A DNA stretch of 7,519 nt from an uncultured bacterium. Its GTDB lineage: Bacteria > Bacteroidota > Bacteroidia > Bacteroidales > CAIWKO01. The notes beneath the pieces are model-generated. The model saw only the letters and a list, made by a program, of their open reading frames with translations. It did not search any database and had not been told where the DNA came from. The stretch is from positions 1-7,519 of the forward strand of contig CAIWVT010000672.1 of assembly GCA_903916135.1 (NCBI GenBank). Reading direction: 5' to 3'. A program made the position numbers and the translations under genes. Each line of letters begins with the position of its first letter. Position 1 is the first letter of the stretch. This document shows, one piece after another, positions 3,758 to 7,519 of this stretch.

Positions 3758-6121
3758 GTGAGAGTAAAATATAAACTTTTAGTACTATTTATTTTTATAA
3801 TTGCTACACATCAGCAAGCTTTTTCGCAGAACCTAACACAGACCATTCGAGGCGTTGTTATTGATAAAGATACCCGCGTTTCCTTGCCGGGCGCCAACGT
3901 TGTTGTGCTGAATACCCTCCCACTGAAGGGATGCACCACCGATTTGAACGGAAAATTTCGCATCGAGGGCGTTCCCGTGGGCAGACAGACCTTGGTCATT
4001 AGTTATTTGGGTTATGAAGAACAAACGTTGAAGAATGTTGAGATAACATCTGCCCATGAGTTTGTTATTAACATCGAATTGGCGCAGAAAATCTTTACGA
4101 GCAAGGAAGTTGTGATTAGCGCGGAGAATAAAAAGCAGAACACGGTGAACGAAATGTCGGTGATAAGTGCGCGTCAATTCTCTGTGGAGGAAACCAATAA
4201 GTTCGCGGGCGCGTGGGGCGACATATCGCGCATGGCTGCGAACTTCGCGGGGGTGTCTATCTCCTCTGATGAACGTAATGACATAGTGGTTCGTGGCAAT
4301 TCTCCTATCGGGATACTTTGGCGCTTGGATGGCGTGGAGATTCCTAACCCCAATCACTTTGCGGAGATGGGCAGTTCGGGGGGCGCCATCAGTATGATTA
4401 ACAACAATCTCTTAGATAATTCCGATTTCCTGAGTGGCGCTTTTGCACCTGAATATGGTAATGCCACTTCTGCTGTTTTTGATTTGAAACTACGCAATGG
4501 CAACAACGAAAAGCGCGAATATACGGCTCAAATTGGTGCCAATGGCGTTGAGTTTGGCGCTGAAGGTCCGTTCAAAAAGGGGAAACAGGCGTCTTATTTG
4601 GCTGCGTATCGCTATTCTACAGTGGCATTGTTGGCTTTGGCAGGCATTCACATCGTGGAATCCACACCTGATTTTCAAGACTTAACTTTTAAGTTGAATT
4701 TCCCCTTGAAGAAGGGATATATTGCCTTCGAAGGGGTTGGTGGCATCAGCAAATCCGTGTTTAAACCTGCGAAAGATTCCACCAAATGGAAGAATGATGG
4801 CGATCGCATAGGTGATATTTCGGGCTCCAAATCGGGCTTCGGCAGCCTGACGTGGTTTTGTCCCATTGGCAGCACTGCTTATCTGAAAACTATCGTTTCG
4901 GCTTCCTATTTCAACCCAAATTATTCGGAAGATTCAACAGGTTCTGACTACAATGTATATCCGAAGCAACAGATTTCCACCTCGCAACAAACGAATATTG
5001 TTTCTGTTTTGTTTAATAAGAAGGTTAAAACCGCGCATATATTTCGTGCAGGCATCATGTATCGGAATCAGAACACGCGCGACGACAGCTACTATTATTT
5101 ATATCCTGGAAAGAACAAACACATCATCAGCGACTTTACGGGTGGCATGAATTTGTTGCAAGCTTATTTTCAATATAAGATATACCTGAATGAACATCTG
5201 TCGCTCACGCCCGGATTTCACAGTTTATACCTGATAAACAACGGGCGCTTCAGCTTCGAGCCGCGCTTTGCGATGCGCTACACCATCAATGCTTTACATT
5301 CACTCACCCTTGGCTTTGGCATACACGGACAAACCCAACCCGTGCAGGTATATCAGACAAAAATTACTACGGATAGTACGAATTATAAGCCAAACACCTC
5401 CTTAAATTTCACGAAAAGCTATCAAGCAGTATTGAGTTACGAATGGTTGTTTTTTGAGAATTGGAGATGCCGCATCGAAGCCTATTATCAGTATTTAACT
5501 CAGATTCCGACCTCCCTGTCCAACCCTACGCAGTCGTTGGTTAACTATAGCAATTCCGACAATGCCTTCATCAATCAAGCTTTAGTGAACAAAGGCAAGG
5601 GACACAACTACGGTTTGGAGCTTACTGTGGAGAAGTTTTTGAATAAAGGCTATTATATATTGTTTACGGGTTCCATTTATGATTCAAAATACATTAACCC
5701 TGACGGCATCATTCGCAACACGCGCTACAATTCCAATTATGCTTTCAATTTATTAGGCGGAAAAGAGTGGAGAATCGGCAAAAAGAAAAACAGCAGCATT
5801 GGGTTTAGCCTGAAAGTAGTTGATATAGGCGGACAACGGTACACGCCTATTGATAAGGAGCAATCAAGCTTGATGCATCAAGCCGTAACCATAGATTCAT
5901 TGGCTTATACACAGAAAACCGCCGATTTCATCAAGATAGATTTCCGTTTGCGCTATCGTTTAAACCGGAAAAAATGTTCGCATGAATTCGCTGTTGAATT
6001 GGGGAATATATTCAATCGGAAGAATGTGGCGGGCATCACTTTCAATCCTTACACCAATCAGATTGAATCCATATATGACTTGCCGCTCATACCGTTGGCT
6101 TCCTATAGAATTGAATTCTAA
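3758..6121 (+). CDS. TonB-dependent outer membrane receptor with carboxypeptidase-regulatory-like N-terminal domain
   Basis: A 787-residue outer membrane transporter of the TonB-dependent receptor class, which imports a bound ligand using energy delivered by TonB. A signal peptide covers residues 1-24 (KLLVLFIFIIATHQQAFSQ). A carboxypeptidase-D regulatory-like beta domain follows at about 28-110 (RGVVIDKD, LPGANVVV, TTDLNGKFRIEGVPVG, ISYLGYEE). The plug is at about 125-245, with DIVVRGNSPIGILWRLDGVE at 175-194 and SGAFAPEYGNATSAVFDLKL at 226-245. The rest is a beta-barrel ending in ASYRIEF, with the terminal Phe typical of BAM-inserted proteins. The start is GTG at 3758: an in-frame stop lies at 3722-3724 and no ATG lies between, while the signal peptide begins directly after the GTG. 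No SusD-like partner, TonB/ExbB gene or metal-specific gene adjoins, so the ligand cannot be named. It appears complete. The stop overlaps the convergent glycosyltransferase gene by 4 bp. Confidence 0.95.
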   Translation: MRVKYKLLVLFIFIIATHQQAFSQNLTQTIRGVVIDKDTRVSLPGANVVVLNTLPLKGCTTDLNGKFRIEGVPVGRQTLVISYLGYEEQTLKNVEITSAHEFVINIELAQKIFTSKEVVISAENKKQNTVNEMSVISARQFSVEETNKFAGAWGDISRMAANFAGVSISSDERNDIVVRGNSPIGILWRLDGVEIPNPNHFAEMGSSGGAISMINNNLLDNSDFLSGAFAPEYGNATSAVFDLKLRNGNNEKREYTAQIGANGVEFGAEGPFKKGKQASYLAAYRYSTVALLALAGIHIVESTPDFQDLTFKLNFPLKKGYIAFEGVGGISKSVFKPAKDSTKWKNDGDRIGDISGSKSGFGSLTWFCPIGSTAYLKTIVSASYFNPNYSEDSTGSDYNVYPKQQISTSQQTNIVSVLFNKKVKTAHIFRAGIMYRNQNTRDDSYYYLYPGKNKHIISDFTGGMNLLQAYFQYKIYLNEHLSLTPGFHSLYLINNGRFSFEPRFAMRYTINALHSLTLGFGIHGQTQPVQVYQTKITTDSTNYKPNTSLNFTKSYQAVLSYEWLFFENWRCRIEAYYQYLTQIPTSLSNPTQSLVNYSNSDNAFINQALVNKGKGHNYGLELTVEKFLNKGYYILFTGSIYDSKYINPDGIIRNTRYNSNYAFNLLGGKEWRIGKKKNSSIGFSLKVVDIGGQRYTPIDKEQSSLMHQAVTIDSLAYTQKTADFIKIDFRLRYRLNRKKCSHEFAVELGNIFNRKNVAGITFNPYTNQIESIYDLPLIPLASYRIEF

Positions 6122-7416
6122 GGCACCAAACTATCGAAAATAGCAGCTAATTGTTTGGTAAGATTTCTACGGGTATATTGCGTAATTTTATCAGTATTGA
6201 CAATAGGCTCCAACGAATCCGATTTCCAAACATTAAACACCTTTAAAATATATTCAGATGCCGCGGTGTGTTCCGTATAATCAAACATCTCGCCTGCATT
6301 TGCTTTCTCCAACACCTGCGCCGCATCTCCATCTTTCGGTCCATAAGCCAAAACAGGTCGCGATGCACCCATATAATCAAACAACTTGCTTGTCAAAATG
6401 CATTTGTTATCATCCGTTTCGGGCACTATCAACAACAACAACTCCGACTGCGCAATCTGCTGCAGCGAATCCGTATAAAAGGTATAAGGAGAGTATTTCG
6501 TTTTATCTTTATAGGATGAATTATTCACCAAGTCGTAAAGGTAGGATGGGAAATTTCCCAAAAACAATATCTCCACATTCGTATAGAAATCATCAGTATC
6601 TTTCAACAGTTCCAACGCTTTGAAAAAGCATACAGGGTCTTGCTCTTTACTCAAACTTCCCGCGTATGTAATGGTGAACTTCTCATTCTTATGATACTTT
6701 AATTCATTGAAATATTTATCATCGTAACCATTACTTATCAGATGGATTTTCTTATCCGTTTTCCGTTGAAGAATCTCCACCAAGGAAGGACCCACCGTGA
6801 TGATAGCATCCATTTTGCTGATAGTTTTCCGCTCGATGCGTTTATCCATAGCATGTATCAGTTTCCAACGTATGGAGTTATTCAGCAACCAAAACACATC
6901 TGTCCACGGGTCGCGGAAGTCGGCAACCCAAGGCAAGCCTGTTCGTTTGGCAGCTTTGCGGGCAATAAGATGATTTGTCTGTGGCGGCGATGAACTGAAT
7001 ATCAAATCTATCTTTTCATCTTTTATAATCTGTACAGCCTTGCTCACCGTCGTGAAATACCAAGGGAAACGCGTATCAGGTATGAAATTATATTTCACCC
7101 ATCGCGAAAACTTATCCATGAAAGAACTCTTAGAAGCATCCGTGAAACCGTATGGCACAAAGTTCTTCTTCGACTTTGGCGACACCGAAATGAATATCTT
7201 ATGCAAGCTAAACCCTTTCGAACGATACACTTTCGTCTCAGGCTTCACCTCTTTCAACAAACTCTCGTCCTCAAAAGGGAAATCGCCGCCTTCAGTAGTC
7301 AATATAATCGCTTCCCAACCACACTCATGAAGATATTGATAGAATTTCAATATGCGATTGATAGGCGCACCACCCGCGGGGGGCCAATAATATGTTATAA
7401 AAAGGACTTTCTTCAT
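6118..7416 (-). CDS. GT4-type glycosyltransferase (GT-B fold)
   Basis: A 432-residue cytoplasmic or membrane-associated glycosyltransferase of the GT4/group 1 type, which transfers a sugar from a nucleotide donor with retention of configuration, usually in surface polysaccharide or glycolipid synthesis. The N-terminal Rossmann half opens with MKKVLFITYYWPPAGGAP (glycine-rich acceptor-side loop), then SSSPPQTNHLIARKAA at 141-156 and WVADFRDPWTD at 163-173. The C-terminal half has LISNGYD at 226-232, YAGSLSKEQD at 251-260, and the donor-site segment SKLFDYMGASRPVLAYG at 343-359. In that segment the first acidic position of the EX7E-type motif is Asp347 rather than Glu. Length is normal and both ends look intact. 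An in-frame TGA directly precedes the ATG (TGAATG), fixing the start at 7416. No other sugar gene is visible because the upstream side is repeat and window edge. Donor and acceptor are unknown. Confidence 0.93.
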   Translation of the reverse strand: MKKVLFITYYWPPAGGAPINRILKFYQYLHECGWEAIILTTEGGDFPFEDESLLKEVKPETKVYRSKGFSLHKIFISVSPKSKKNFVPYGFTDASKSSFMDKFSRWVKYNFIPDTRFPWYFTTVSKAVQIIKDEKIDLIFSSSPPQTNHLIARKAAKRTGLPWVADFRDPWTDVFWLLNNSIRWKLIHAMDKRIERKTISKMDAIITVGPSLVEILQRKTDKKIHLISNGYDDKYFNELKYHKNEKFTITYAGSLSKEQDPVCFFKALELLKDTDDFYTNVEILFLGNFPSYLYDLVNNSSYKDKTKYSPYTFYTDSLQQIAQSELLLLIVPETDDNKCILTSKLFDYMGASRPVLAYGPKDGDAAQVLEKANAGEMFDYTEHTAASEYILKVFNVWKSDSLEPIVNTDKITQYTRRNLTKQLAAIFDSLVP

Positions 7417-7421
7417 TCACA

Positions 7422-7519
7422 TAAGTTTATCAAGTTTGTCAAGTTTGTCAAGTTTGTCAAGTTTGTCAAGTTTGTCAAGTTTGTCAAGTTTGTCAAGTTT
7501 GTCAAGTTTGTCAAGTTTG
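7422..7519. repeat. 9-bp tandem repeat array upstream of the glycosyltransferase, running off the window
   Basis: CAAGTTTGT is repeated without a single mismatch from 7431 to the last base: nine full units plus eight bases of a tenth. One decayed unit (TAAGTTTAT) precedes it at 7422-7430. The array begins only 5-14 bp upstream of the glycosyltransferase ATG. On that gene's strand the unit reads ACAAACTTG, so each junction spells TTGACA. The true copy number is unknown because the sequence ends inside the array. Confidence 0.97.

Noticed and set aside
3833..4357. 174-codon minus-strand frame inside the TonB receptor gene
   Set aside because: It is antisense to conserved carboxypeptidase-like and plug coding sequence and has no recognisable domain.
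7431..7519. Series of sigma-70 -35 boxes (TTGACA on the minus strand)
   Set aside because: The hexamer is a by-product of the repeat junction, Bacteroidota primary sigma factors do not rely on it, and no matching -7 box lies before the start codon.

Overview
The window looks like Bacteroidota (Bacteroidetes) DNA. The evidence is a TonB-dependent receptor with an N-terminal carboxypeptidase-regulatory-like domain and a barrel ending in Phe, an ECF sigma factor paired with a small two-helix membrane protein of a type common in this phylum, a perfect TAnnTTTG promoter box, and start codons without clear Shine-Dalgarno sequences. I cannot place it below phylum. It reads like a metagenome-type contig. 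The left end changes abruptly from a Bacteroidota gene to a betaproteobacterial-type secA fragment in another frame, which suggests an artificial junction. The right end runs into a perfect 9-bp tandem repeat, a usual place for an assembly to stop.

Layout. 1-104 is the secA fragment (minus strand). 97-912 (minus) is a PP-loop ATPase-like protein resembling the MurL epimerase family, cut off by the junction; its promoter box lies at 945-952. 913-2003 holds no convincing gene but is rich in repeats: an eleven-unit 21-bp minisatellite (1245-1475), a short perfect hairpin (1658-1677), a GC-rich repeated motif (1768-1829) and an intrinsic terminator (1952-1984). 2004-3700 (minus) holds three co-directional genes: a lipoprotein of unknown function, an ECF sigma factor, and a small His/Cys-rich membrane protein. 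A 120-bp imperfect palindrome separates the last two and includes the sigma gene's stop codon. 3758-6121 (plus) is the TonB-dependent receptor, divergent from the lipoprotein gene. 6118-7416 (minus) is a GT4-type glycosyltransferase that converges on the receptor with a 4-bp overlap. 7422-7519 is the 9-bp tandem array just upstream of the glycosyltransferase start codon.

How the genes work together. The clearest unit is sigma factor plus membrane protein, read from the minus strand and closed by the terminator at 1952-1984. It is probably an envelope-related regulatory pair, with the lipoprotein gene upstream possibly joined to it. The receptor and glycosyltransferase are outer-envelope functions (uptake, and surface glycan synthesis) but show no operon-level link. 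I saw no CRISPR array, tRNA, rRNA, transposase or obvious defence system. The most unusual material is non-coding: the chimeric junction, the minisatellite, the intercistronic palindrome and the promoter-proximal 9-bp array.
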